From Desulfobotulus pelophilus (lineage in GTDB: Bacteria > Desulfobacterota > Desulfobacteria > Desulfobacterales > ASO4-4): a stretch of DNA of 64,000 nt. Below are positions 42,507 to 50,753 of the stretch, piece by piece (within the stretch, counting starts at the first letter, position 1; each line of letters opens with the position of its first letter). The notes beneath the pieces were generated by a model. It worked only from the letters and a program-made list of their open reading frames with translations. It did not search any database and had not been told where the DNA came from. Location of the stretch: the NCBI RefSeq assembly GCF_026155325.1, contig NZ_JAPFPW010000005.1, forward strand, positions 62,001-126,000, read 5' to 3'. Made by a program: the position numbers and the translations under genes.

Positions 42507-42571
42507 ATTCAAACTAATCATGGTGGCGGGTATGTAAAGGGGGGCGGTGTCTTTGTTGCGATGCATGGGCG

Positions 42572-45079
42572 CTAATCAAGAAGGCTGCGAACGGCACTGG
42601 CCAGCTGATGGCGTGTGAAGGGTTTCATCAGATAGCTTCGTATTCCCATAAATTCCAGCATCGTCGGTGCAATGGCTTCGGAAAAACCGGAACAGAGCAG
42701 AATGGGAAGGCCCGGGCGTGCACCCAGCAGATGCCGGGCTAGCTGGACACCTGTCATGTGTGGCATTATCTGATCCAGAATGGCAAGATCAAAGGCTTGG
42801 GGACGTTTCTGGAATATCCGGAGGGCTTCTTTGGGGCAGGAGGTTCCTGTGATCTCATAGCCCAGTCCTGAGAGGATGGTGGTGGAAAGATGGAGCAGGT
42901 CAGGTTCATCTTCTACCAGCAGGATATGCTCGCTGCCGCCAGTCGGAGCCGGAAGCTGTGTACGATCGGGGCCAGGGACATCCAGTGCTGGGAGTAAGGG
43001 AAGGAATACCCTGAAAGTGCTGCCCCTGCCCGTCTGGGTTTCCACCTGTATGACACCACCGTGGCGGCCTATGATTCCATGGCTGATGGAGAGACCCATT
43101 CCTGTGCCTTTGCCCTGGGGTTTTGTGGTAAAAAAGGGGTCAAAAATACGGCAGAGGTAGGCTTCGGGAATACCTGTTCCTCTGTCCTTCACAGTCAGTT
43201 CCGCGTAGGTACCTTCTTGGAAAGCAGGATCTGTGGAAGCGAGAAGAGGACCGATCACAAGGCCTCTGATTCCAACGGAAATAGTACCTCCGTTGGGCAT
43301 GGCATGGGCGGCATTGGTGCAGAGATTCATGATCAGCTGATGGAGCTGGGTTGGATTCCCCAGAACGGGGAGCGGACTTTCTCTGCGGTACAGTTCTATT
43401 TCCAGTGTGGCAGGCAGGCTGGCTCTGAGCAGTTTCAGCACATCTTCCGTGATTTCTGTGAGGCAGAGGGGGCGCATGTCCTTATTGTTGCTCTCTCCCC
43501 GTGCAAAAGAGAGAATCTGGCGTATGAGTTCGGAGGCCCTGTTGCATGCGGAAAGGGCTTTTTCGATATACGGTCTCGCACCATCAGGGGAATCCAGTTT
43601 GGCAATGGCCAGTTCCGCATAGCCCATGATTCCAGCCAGAATATTGTTGAAATCATGGGCTATGCCTCCGGCAAGGGTACCTATGGCTTCCATTTTCTGG
43701 GATTGGAGCAGACGGTTTTCCAATTCCTGCATCTGGGTGATATCCCTTAAAATGAAGATGGCCGCATGACGCTCGGGAACCGATCCTTTATAAGGGTAGG
43801 CTGCCACATCAATGTGCCGAAGCCCCCATCCGGGAAAAGACCATGAAAAGCGGAATCGGGCTGTTTCTCCGCCAAGGCATCGTATCAGCGGTTTTTCCAG
43901 CTTTTTCTGAAAAAGATCAGGATCCGTTACCCTGGCTATGTTTTTTCCTTCCAGCCTCTGGCTGGTGGTACCGAAGGCTTCGGCACAGGCCCTGTTGGCC
44001 AGTACAAAACAGAAATCAGAACCGATAAGGGCCATGGGATCCTGGGAGGCGGCCACAACACCTTGATAGGCAAGCAGTTTTTCCTGTGTCTGCTTTTTTT
44101 CTGTGATTTCTGCCTGCAGGTTTCCGAGAGATTTTTCCAGCGCTGCATTGTTTTGCTTGAGATCTGCATAAAGGATAGCATTACGGAAGGGAGCCAGAGA
44201 CTGGCTTATCATGGCAGCGGCCAGATGCAGTGCCCCTTCTTCGGGAAAAAGCTTTCTGGCCATGGGGCCAAAAAACACAAGGACGCCAAGTTCTGCATCA
44301 TCACGCAGGGGAAACAGTATTTCCATGCCCATGGATACAGCCAGGGCAGACAGCTGAGGGTCATGAATGTCTCCGCTGCGGACAAAGCGCGGCCAGCCAC
44401 CCGGAGAGTTCCAATAAGAGACGGACAGGTCCCGGGGCCAGGCCGGGCCGGAAGTTCCTGTTTCGGCGGCAAGGTGGAAGATGGTGGAATGCTCTCTCTC
44501 TTTCAGATAGAGGGCCGCAGATGTGGCTGTAAGGTATCCGCCAACGGAGAGCAGCAGCTTTTTGGCAATGGCAGCAATATCCAGTTCGGGTGCAAGGCTG
44601 GCTCCGCTTTCTTCCAGCATGGCCAGCTCAAAGACTTTTTTTTCCAGCTCGTTTTTTCTTTGTTCAAGGTCCTGACGGACAAAGAGGTGATGAATGGCAA
44701 GGCCAGACAGTGCGGCGAGGCGTTGCAAAAAGGAATGCTGGCTTGCGGAATTCGGGCAGCCTGAATCCTCACAGGCAAGAATGGCTATCGTTTTTTTGCC
44801 GAAATGGATGGGGATCAGTGTGTAGCCGTCCGGTTTTTTATCTCTGCCATAGTCCTCCATCTCTTCCGTGCTGAGCTCAAGGCAGGAGAATGGTGGCGGC
44901 AGGATGTGGTCACTGAAGCGAAAAAGACCGTTGAAGGGGGGATGGTGAAGACCCAGCCAGATTTCAATGCCGGTATGCCTACGGATGAAAGAAGAGAGCA
45001 GGTGATGAAAATCTTCAAGGGAGGGGGCCTGACTGAGGCCTTCGATGAGCTGAACAATCACATCCTCTGGTGGATTCAT
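42572..45079 (-). CDS. Hybrid sensor histidine kinase/response regulator with GAF and PAS domains
   Basis: An 835-residue soluble kinase. Residues 1-300 look like two GAF-type sensor modules with a linking helix at about 130-155, 336-450 is a PAS domain, then a HisKA domain with His475 in GGIAHDFNN. The ATPase domain has its N-box at LIMNLCTNAAHAM (about 583-595) and G-boxes at DRGTGIP and GKGTGMGLS. The C-terminal receiver (717-835) carries the phosphoacceptor Asp769 in AILDQIMP and Lys in YLMKPFT. No membrane helix is present. It is the last of a minus-strand signalling set and probably passes phosphate to its own receiver. Confidence 0.9.
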   Translation of the reverse strand: MNPPEDVIVQLIEGLSQAPSLEDFHHLLSSFIRRHTGIEIWLGLHHPPFNGLFRFSDHILPPPFSCLELSTEEMEDYGRDKKPDGYTLIPIHFGKKTIAILACEDSGCPNSASQHSFLQRLAALSGLAIHHLFVRQDLEQRKNELEKKVFELAMLEESGASLAPELDIAAIAKKLLLSVGGYLTATSAALYLKEREHSTIFHLAAETGTSGPAWPRDLSVSYWNSPGGWPRFVRSGDIHDPQLSALAVSMGMEILFPLRDDAELGVLVFFGPMARKLFPEEGALHLAAAMISQSLAPFRNAILYADLKQNNAALEKSLGNLQAEITEKKQTQEKLLAYQGVVAASQDPMALIGSDFCFVLANRACAEAFGTTSQRLEGKNIARVTDPDLFQKKLEKPLIRCLGGETARFRFSWSFPGWGLRHIDVAAYPYKGSVPERHAAIFILRDITQMQELENRLLQSQKMEAIGTLAGGIAHDFNNILAGIMGYAELAIAKLDSPDGARPYIEKALSACNRASELIRQILSFARGESNNKDMRPLCLTEITEDVLKLLRASLPATLEIELYRRESPLPVLGNPTQLHQLIMNLCTNAAHAMPNGGTISVGIRGLVIGPLLASTDPAFQEGTYAELTVKDRGTGIPEAYLCRIFDPFFTTKPQGKGTGMGLSISHGIIGRHGGVIQVETQTGRGSTFRVFLPLLPALDVPGPDRTQLPAPTGGSEHILLVEDEPDLLHLSTTILSGLGYEITGTSCPKEALRIFQKRPQAFDLAILDQIMPHMTGVQLARHLLGARPGLPILLCSGFSEAIAPTMLEFMGIRSYLMKPFTRHQLASAVRSLLD

Positions 45080-45100
45080 GGCTGCGTCCCTTTGTTGGTC

Positions 45101-45439
45101 TTACGCAAAACTGGCCAGTCCCATTTCCATGGAATCAAAGTGAGAAAAGAAATCCTCCATGTCCAGCAGAGTAAAAATACGTCTGACCTGAGGCTGCATT
45201 TCGCTAAAGCGGAGATCACCTTTTTTTTGGCGGATGGCTGCAATGGCACCGATAAAACATCCCACACCTGCACTGCTGATGTATTCGAGATCCCTGACAC
45301 AGAGCAGGATGCAGGGCCGTGATTCCTGAGCCAGCTGGCGGAGCAGTTTTTCGAGCTCTGGGCTGGTGTCCGCATTCAGGATACCGTTGAGATGAATGAC
45401 ATGTATCTGGTTTAGCGTCTCACTTTTGATGATGAGCAT
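45101..45439 (-). CDS. STAS-domain anti-sigma factor antagonist
   Basis: A 112-residue single STAS domain of the SpoIIAA/RsbV type. The phosphorylatable serine is in LEYISSAGVG, the standard DxxxxSSAG context. In partner switching the unphosphorylated form binds the anti-sigma kinase and frees its target. It sits between an RsbW-like ATPase gene and the hybrid kinase gene on the minus strand, with the SpoIIE phosphatase further upstream, so all components of a switch are present except the final target. Confidence 0.88.
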   Translation of the reverse strand: MLIIKSETLNQIHVIHLNGILNADTSPELEKLLRQLAQESRPCILLCVRDLEYISSAGVGCFIGAIAAIRQKKGDLRFSEMQPQVRRIFTLLDMEDFFSHFDSMEMGLASFA

Positions 45440-45491
45440 GACGGGCCTCGTTTGATTAGGATCAGAAACTGTGCAGGAGCAGAAGAATGTA

Positions 45492-46040
45492 TTATCCGGG
45501 TCGGTGAATATAGCGTTTCATGGTGAGGCGATTGGGCTGACCGGGTCCTTTTTCATAGGTAACCGCATCCATGATTTTCCGAATCAGATGGAAGCCCAGA
45601 CCTCCGGGTATGGGGGTGACCCTGAGGGCATCCATGTCTGGAGGGCGAAGTTTTTCGGGCTCAAAACATCGACCGGACTCACCCTGATCCGTCAGAATGA
45701 TGGTGATGGAATCGGAAGAGATGGATAGTTCCACTTCAATGATTTTCTGATGGCTGTGCCTGTCATAGGCATGAGCCATAATGTTGGTACAGGCTTCATC
45801 CAGCGCAAGGGAAATATCGTCGGCAGTCTGTGGATCCAGGCCCGGAGCCTGGGATGCCGTGCTGTGGGCCAGCCTGCGGATGAGTTCAAGCTGACGGGTT
45901 TCGGCAGGAAAAATCATCCGGATCCGGCATTCCTTTTCTATCCGGATTTCCCGGATATCATTTTCCTGAATTCCCAGGATTGCTGCCTGGGTTTCAAGGG
46001 CCTGCATGGTATCTTCCGCAAGAAAGGACAGGACTGGCAT
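45492..46040 (-). CDS. RsbW/SpoIIAB-like serine kinase (anti-sigma type ATPase)
   Basis: A 182-residue protein. The C-terminal 130 residues form a GHKL ATPase domain: N-box DEACTNIMAHAY, G1 LTDQGESGR and G2 PGGLGFHLIRKIMD. The first 50 residues (PVLSFLAEDTMQALETQAAI) are an extra module. It should phosphorylate the neighbouring STAS protein and bind the target sigma or other partner. It lies 13 bp after the SpoIIE phosphatase gene, so the two are cotranscribed. Confidence 0.86.
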   Translation of the reverse strand: MPVLSFLAEDTMQALETQAAILGIQENDIREIRIEKECRIRMIFPAETRQLELIRRLAHSTASQAPGLDPQTADDISLALDEACTNIMAHAYDRHSHQKIIEVELSISSDSITIILTDQGESGRCFEPEKLRPPDMDALRVTPIPGGLGFHLIRKIMDAVTYEKGPGQPNRLTMKRYIHRPG

Positions 46041-46052
46041 TGCCGTACTCCT

Positions 46053-47489
46053 TCAGGGGTGCCTCGGGTGGAAATGGAGGGCCACCAGGGTTGCATCATC
46101 GAGAGGAATCCGGTTGTTGCGGAAATGCTCAAGCTGATTCCGGATGCTGCGTATCAGGTCCTCCGGTGAGGAATGGTTCTGTTTCATAAGACTGCGGATA
46201 CGATTTTCACCAAAGGCTTCATTTTCCGGGGAAAGAGTTTCGGTGACACCATCGGTAAAAGCAAGAAGGGTGTCGCCGGGCTCAATGGATAGCCTAAGGC
46301 TTTTCAGTCTTGTGTCAAATGTTTTCTGATGCAGGCGGCAGAAAGGATACCCATGGGGTTTAAGGCTTAGGATTTCACCGCTGCCCCTTTTCAGCAGGAC
46401 CGGATCGTGGCCTGCGGAAACGAGGGTGATCCGGTTTTCCCGGGTATCCACTACAAAGTAGGTGAGAGTAAGAAACTGGGATGCCCCCATGGCACTGGGC
46501 AAGGTGCGGTTCATGGCGCAAAGGAGAGCATCGGGTCTGGACTGTAGTTCGGGGTAAGCCATGATCAGCACCCTGGCTGCACTGACGATCATGGCTGCGG
46601 GTATGCCTTTGCCTGAAGCATCCGCAATGACCACCCCCATGCGGAATTCATCAAGGGGGAAGAAATCAAAATAATCCCCGCTGACTTCAAGGGCGGGTTC
46701 AAAGGCAAAGGCTGCATCCGTGGAGAATATCAGAGGCGGACTCTGGGGTAACAGTGCTCCCTGTATGGCGGCAGCCGCACGGATTTCCCCTTCCATGCGG
46801 GCTTTTTCAGCTTTCTGTTCCAGCCCCTGAAGGATGGATAACCGCATGATATTGATGGCTCCGGCAACGGTATCCAGTTCGTCAGTGTCTTGGCTGCCTG
46901 TCGTTTTTTGCAGAATAAGGGGTGTTTCGAGGCCGTCCAGATTCATATTCCGTGTATAAACGGCCATTGTTTCCAACCGGCGTGTGATAAGGTGCCGGAT
47001 GATCCAGAGAAAGGCCAGGCTGATGATCATGAGATCAACGGCCCGGATGGCGAGGATGCGCAGACCGTTCGTACGTATTCTCTGATTCATGGCAACCGTA
47101 TCCATGGTGACAAAAAGGGTGCCAATGGTGGAGGGAATCAGTCCTTCGAGCTGATAAAGGGGATAGATCCGGGTAGTTCCTTCTGTCTCTTCTCCCTTTT
47201 CTGCGAGGCGTTGTTTTTTTTCATCTTCCACTTTTACATGAACAACTCCGGGAATATTATGGATACCATCTGCAACCAGAAATATTTCTTCGGATCCCAT
47301 ATTCCAGACAAGCGCGGAGATAGTGTGAACATAGGTATACCCGATCTGATCCAGTGTCTGGTGCATGGCTTTTTGTTCCTGTTGATGATCCTGAGCGACC
47401 ATCAGAATGGTGGACGCCAGTGTTATGATCATGGCCAGAAGCAGAAAATAGAGAAGAATACGGATGGACAGGGAGGCGGTACGGGCCAT
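46053..47489 (-). CDS. Membrane SpoIIE/RsbU-type PP2C phosphatase with sensor and HAMP-like domain
   Basis: A 478-residue phosphatase. Two membrane helices (ILLYFLLLAMIITLASTILM and LMIISLAFLWIIRHLI) enclose a periplasmic sensor of about 100 residues. A HAMP-like linker and coiled coil follow, then the PP2C domain with SGDYFDFF, VVIADASGKGIPAAM, FTDGVTE and DDATLVAL, the metal-binding aspartates all in place. It would dephosphorylate the STAS protein in response to an external signal. The ATG at 47489 follows GGAG; the frame is open for another 21 codons upstream. Confidence 0.9.
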   Translation of the reverse strand: MARTASLSIRILLYFLLLAMIITLASTILMVAQDHQQEQKAMHQTLDQIGYTYVHTISALVWNMGSEEIFLVADGIHNIPGVVHVKVEDEKKQRLAEKGEETEGTTRIYPLYQLEGLIPSTIGTLFVTMDTVAMNQRIRTNGLRILAIRAVDLMIISLAFLWIIRHLITRRLETMAVYTRNMNLDGLETPLILQKTTGSQDTDELDTVAGAINIMRLSILQGLEQKAEKARMEGEIRAAAAIQGALLPQSPPLIFSTDAAFAFEPALEVSGDYFDFFPLDEFRMGVVIADASGKGIPAAMIVSAARVLIMAYPELQSRPDALLCAMNRTLPSAMGASQFLTLTYFVVDTRENRITLVSAGHDPVLLKRGSGEILSLKPHGYPFCRLHQKTFDTRLKSLRLSIEPGDTLLAFTDGVTETLSPENEAFGENRIRSLMKQNHSSPEDLIRSIRNQLEHFRNNRIPLDDATLVALHFHPRHP

Positions 47490-47837
47490 GGCAGACTCCG
47501 GCTGGCTGTTGAGAAGAGATAAACCCGGGCCCATGATCGTCTGGGATGGCATTTGTAGTGAACATAAATGAATTCAAAAAAGAAAATATCTGTATTTTTT
47601 ATTTATACATTCAGGAAGATAAATCTTCAATGACTTTTTATCCGGGTCAAAAAAAATCATTTCAGAAAAAACGGAGCGATAAAATGGGAGATTGAAGCGC
47701 GAAACCTTGTTCTTGTAACGAATTTCTGCTAATCGAAATGCATATTCAGTAAAATAGTTTCGGGGAGGCAGCTTGCTCTTTTGGTGAGCACCCAGACAAA
47801 ATCACGGAGACACAGAAGTGTGCAAGGGGGGAGGTTT

Positions 47838-49313
47838 ATGGGAAAGCTGACAGAGGGGTTCTGGGATTTTTTTGTCCCGAAGAATTTTTTCGAAAATCCG
47901 GAAGAAAGAAGAGTAGCCGTTTTTTTGGTGATTTTTACGTTTTTTGCAAGCACCCTTTTTCTACTGACAACCATTCGGTGGTTTCGAATGGGAGAAAGCG
48001 TGTTGGCAACAAACATACTGCTTGTGATGTTTGGTGTTATTTTCGCACCTTTTTTACAGAAGCTTATCCGTTCTTCCCGGGTTACCGCTGCCTACATGAT
48101 GACTTTGCTGGCATGGTATTTTCTTTTTTACATCTGGCGTACGGGAGGAATGGATTCCAGTGCCCTAAGCTGGCTTCTGGTTTTTCCCGTTCTGGCAGCG
48201 GTATTTCAGGGCTTGTGGGCCTGTGTGGCATGGTCGGTAACCATGGGGCTGGCTTTGTGTTTTTTTCATTATGGTCCACAGATGGGTATTGTTTTTCCTC
48301 TGCTTGATGTCACTTCCGCACAGCGTTCGGATTTACGTTTCGGGGATTTTGCAAGGCAGCTGTCCTCCGTTGCCGTATGTATGTATGTGATTGAACGACT
48401 GCGCTTGCAGGCAATGGCCGCGCAGAAGGAAGCCGATGCAAAACAGGCAAAAGCCATGGAAGCTCAGGCCCGCTCCGCACGGGATGTGGAGCGGCACATG
48501 AAGAATCTGGAGCAGGTGTTTCAGCGTACCGCACAGAATGCCTGTGATCTGCTGGATGCTTCCAAGGAACTGGCCGCTTCCAGTGCCAATATGGGGGGCG
48601 AAGCGGGTAAAACGGCCCGTTTTTCCGCAGAGGTGAAGGAGGGCACCCAGGAGATCAAGGAAATTCTCCACGTCATGGCCAGTTCCGTTGAGGAGACGGC
48701 CGTTTCCATCCGTGAGGTACGGGACCGAATTAATGAAGGAGCCAGTGTGGCCCGTATGGCGGTGAAGGAAGCGGACTCTGCCAATGAAATGATTGACAAT
48801 CTGTCGGAAAGCAGTCGCCGCATCGGGAAAGTGACCGCTGTCATCCAGGAGATTTCTGAACAGACCAACCTTCTTGCCCTGAATGCCACCATAGAAGCGG
48901 CTCGGGCCGGAGAAGCAGGTAAGGGATTTGCCGTTGTGGCGGGAGAGATCAAGGATCTCTCACGTAAGACACGGGAGGCTACGGAGGAAATCCGTAACCA
49001 TATTTCCGGCAATGAGGAAACGGTGGCAAAGGTTGTTTTGAGCAATCAGGCCATCAGCCGTACCATTGCCCAGATAAGGGAAGGAGAAGAGTCCATTGCC
49101 GCTGCCGTGGAACAGCAGAGCGTGGTTATTCAGGACATTGCTTCCCGCATAGGAGAATCCGCCCAGCGGAGTGATGATGCGGCCGAGCATGTACTTGCCC
49201 TGAATGAGGCAGTGGAGCGTATTCGGGAAGACATTGAAAAAATGGTAGCCTCTTCGGGTTTTCTTGAGAAGATGGCCAAAGATCTGAATGATACCTGTGA
49301 AATGAAAGCGTAG
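47838..49313 (+). CDS. Methyl-accepting chemotaxis protein with a polytopic membrane sensor
   Basis: A 491-residue chemoreceptor. Instead of a periplasmic ligand domain between two helices it has about five membrane segments packed into the first 150 residues (for example [36 protein letters not shown]). No HAMP domain is obvious; a coiled coil leads into the signalling tip [34 protein letters not shown] (quoted in part: [18 protein letters not shown]). The ATG at 47838 follows GGGGGAGG. The sensor should respond to a membrane-borne or redox signal. Confidence 0.88.
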   Translation: MGKLTEGFWDFFVPKNFFENPEERRVAVFLVIFTFFASTLFLLTTIRWFRMGESVLATNILLVMFGVIFAPFLQKLIRSSRVTAAYMMTLLAWYFLFYIWRTGGMDSSALSWLLVFPVLAAVFQGLWACVAWSVTMGLALCFFHYGPQMGIVFPLLDVTSAQRSDLRFGDFARQLSSVAVCMYVIERLRLQAMAAQKEADAKQAKAMEAQARSARDVERHMKNLEQVFQRTAQNACDLLDASKELAASSANMGGEAGKTARFSAEVKEGTQEIKEILHVMASSVEETAVSIREVRDRINEGASVARMAVKEADSANEMIDNLSESSRRIGKVTAVIQEISEQTNLLALNATIEAARAGEAGKGFAVVAGEIKDLSRKTREATEEIRNHISGNEETVAKVVLSNQAISRTIAQIREGEESIAAAVEQQSVVIQDIASRIGESAQRSDDAAEHVLALNEAVERIREDIEKMVASSGFLEKMAKDLNDTCEMKA

Positions 49314-49320
49314 GAGAACA

Positions 49321-49719
49321 ATGGTTGAAAAGGATCACGAAAAGCTGGCAGCCTGGCATGATGTGGTGTGTAAGAAGGACATGGAAGCGCTGGAAAATTT
49401 TCTGGCCGAGGACGTGCAGTTTTTTTCTCCGGCTCTCTGGAAGCCCAAAGGTACACGCATGGAAGCCATGGTGATGCTGGGAACGGTCATAGAAGTCTTC
49501 GGGAACTTTACCTATCACCGCGAGTTGATTCAGGGCAGAAACTGGGCTCTGGAGTTCAGTGCGGATGTGGGAGATAAGTCCGTTAAAGGCATTGATCTCA
49601 TAGAATTTAATGAAGAAGGAAAAATTCAGCGTTTTGAGGTTTTTATTCGTCCCCTTACGGGCCTCATGGCTCTTGCGGAGGAAATGGGAAAAAGGCTGAA
49701 AGAAAAAGGCTTTTTATAA
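49321..49719 (+). CDS. NTF2-like/SnoaL-like protein
   Basis: A 132-residue protein with the NTF2-fold pattern: first helix LAAWHDVVCKKDMEALENFL, then AEDVQFFSP and a four-strand sheet ending KIQRFEVFIRPLTGLMAL. Such proteins are small enzymes or binding modules. Its start lies seven bases after the chemoreceptor stop, with AGGAG inside the end of that gene, so it is translationally coupled to it. A role in binding a ligand for the receptor is conceivable but unsupported. Confidence 0.82.
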   Translation: MVEKDHEKLAAWHDVVCKKDMEALENFLAEDVQFFSPALWKPKGTRMEAMVMLGTVIEVFGNFTYHRELIQGRNWALEFSADVGDKSVKGIDLIEFNEEGKIQRFEVFIRPLTGLMALAEEMGKRLKEKGFL

Positions 49720-49748
49720 TAATCTCTGCAAGAGTCCGGAAAGGAAGG

Positions 49749-49770
49749 AAAGGGGCCGCAGGGCCCCTTT
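49749..49770. terminator. Bidirectional hairpin between the NTF2-like gene and the small minus-strand gene
   Basis: AAAGGGGCC (49749-49757) pairs with GGCCCCTTT (49762-49770) around GCAG, a perfect 9-bp stem located between two convergent genes. The A-rich and T-rich flanks of the stem allow it to act on both strands. Confidence 0.7.
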
Positions 49771-49776
49771 ATGATT

Positions 49777-49974
49777 TTATTGCATTCTGAGGGGACTTTC
49801 TTCGGGTACAAAGAAATCATCAAGAAAACCAGCATCAAGCTGTTGTTCCTGTTCGATGAGGCAGCGGAGCCGTACGGCACAGAATTCCCTGCAGATTCGG
49901 TCATTCATACGAAAACGGGCATAACATTCAAGAGTATCGTCGTAACGATCCTGTGATGAACTTCTTTTTTTCAT
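49777..49974 (-). CDS. Small hypothetical protein coupled to suhB
   Basis: A 65-residue hydrophilic protein with a basic N terminus (MKKRSSSQDRYDD), two cysteines near residues 17 and 28, another pair in the middle (CREFCAVRLRCL) and an acidic end. Its ATG overlaps the suhB stop (ATGA) and has GGAG upstream, so translation is well supported. The four cysteines could bind a metal. No family is recognised. A terminator follows six bases beyond the stop. Confidence 0.6.
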   Translation of the reverse strand: MKKRSSSQDRYDDTLECYARFRMNDRICREFCAVRLRCLIEQEQQLDAGFLDDFFVPEESPLRMQ

Positions 49975-50753
49975 GATTCTAACTCCAGAAGACTGCGCAG
50001 AGGTTCATGGATCCGGCCATTGGATGCCAGAATTTCGGCGGCATGAATATGATGAGGGTTTCCGGAGAAGTCCGTTACAAGGGCTCCGGCTTCCCGGGCA
50101 ATGATACTGCCTGCTGCTGTATCCCAGGGTTTGAGATCCTCTTCCCAGAATCCGTCAAAATGCCCGTTGGCCACATAGCACAGATCAAGGGATGCGGCAC
50201 CCAGGCGACGGATTCCCCGGGCTGGGCGGATACAACGACGGAAACGGCTGGTAAGGGCGTCAAATTTCTGATCCAGAGAGTAGGGAAAACCTGTGGCAAG
50301 AAGGCTGTCTTCAATAGATGTGGTTTGGGATACGGATATGGGTATGCCGTTTTTACAGGCTCCTTTGCCCTCCATGGCGGTAAAGCATTCCTGCATTACC
50401 GGGTTGAATACACAGCCGGCAAGAAGTCTGCCATCCAGAGAAATACCAATGGAGACAGCAAAAAAAGGAAGGCCGTGGGCAAAGTTGGTGGTACCGTCAA
50501 GGGGATCAATAATCCAGAGGAAGGACGTATTATCGCCTTGCATGCCAGATTCTTCTGCCATGATACCATGGTCCGGAAAACGGTTTCTGATGTGGTCAAT
50601 AACAGCTTGCTCGGAGGCAGTATCGGCGTCTGTTACCAGATCGGTCCGGCCTTTTTTACGGATACCGTTCAGGTTGCCGAAGTGGGCCATGAGTCTCTCC
50701 CCCCCGACCCTTGCCGCCATGACAGCGGTATGTAAAAGTGCTTCTTTATTCAT
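49971..50753 (-). CDS. suhB: Inositol-1-monophosphatase family protein (SuhB)
   Basis: A 260-residue magnesium-dependent phosphatase. The metal site is visible as MAEESG, IDPLDGTTNFAHG and KPWDTAAGSIIA. The family hydrolyses inositol phosphate, and bacterial SuhB also acts in rRNA transcription and processing; which applies here is unknown. Its start overlaps the hflX stop by eight bases, and its stop overlaps the next small gene by four, forming a chain of coupled genes. Confidence 0.92.
   Translation of the reverse strand: MNKEALLHTAVMAARVGGERLMAHFGNLNGIRKKGRTDLVTDADTASEQAVIDHIRNRFPDHGIMAEESGMQGDNTSFLWIIDPLDGTTNFAHGLPFFAVSIGISLDGRLLAGCVFNPVMQECFTAMEGKGACKNGIPISVSQTTSIEDSLLATGFPYSLDQKFDALTSRFRRCIRPARGIRRLGAASLDLCYVANGHFDGFWEEDLKPWDTAAGSIIAREAGALVTDFSGNPHHIHAAEILASNGRIHEPLRSLLELES

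Noticed and set aside
47553-47837. c-di-GMP or other riboswitch in the leader of the chemoreceptor gene
   Set aside because: GCACCCAGACAAA superficially resembles the start of a c-di-GMP-I motif, but the conserved core and receptor elements are absent.
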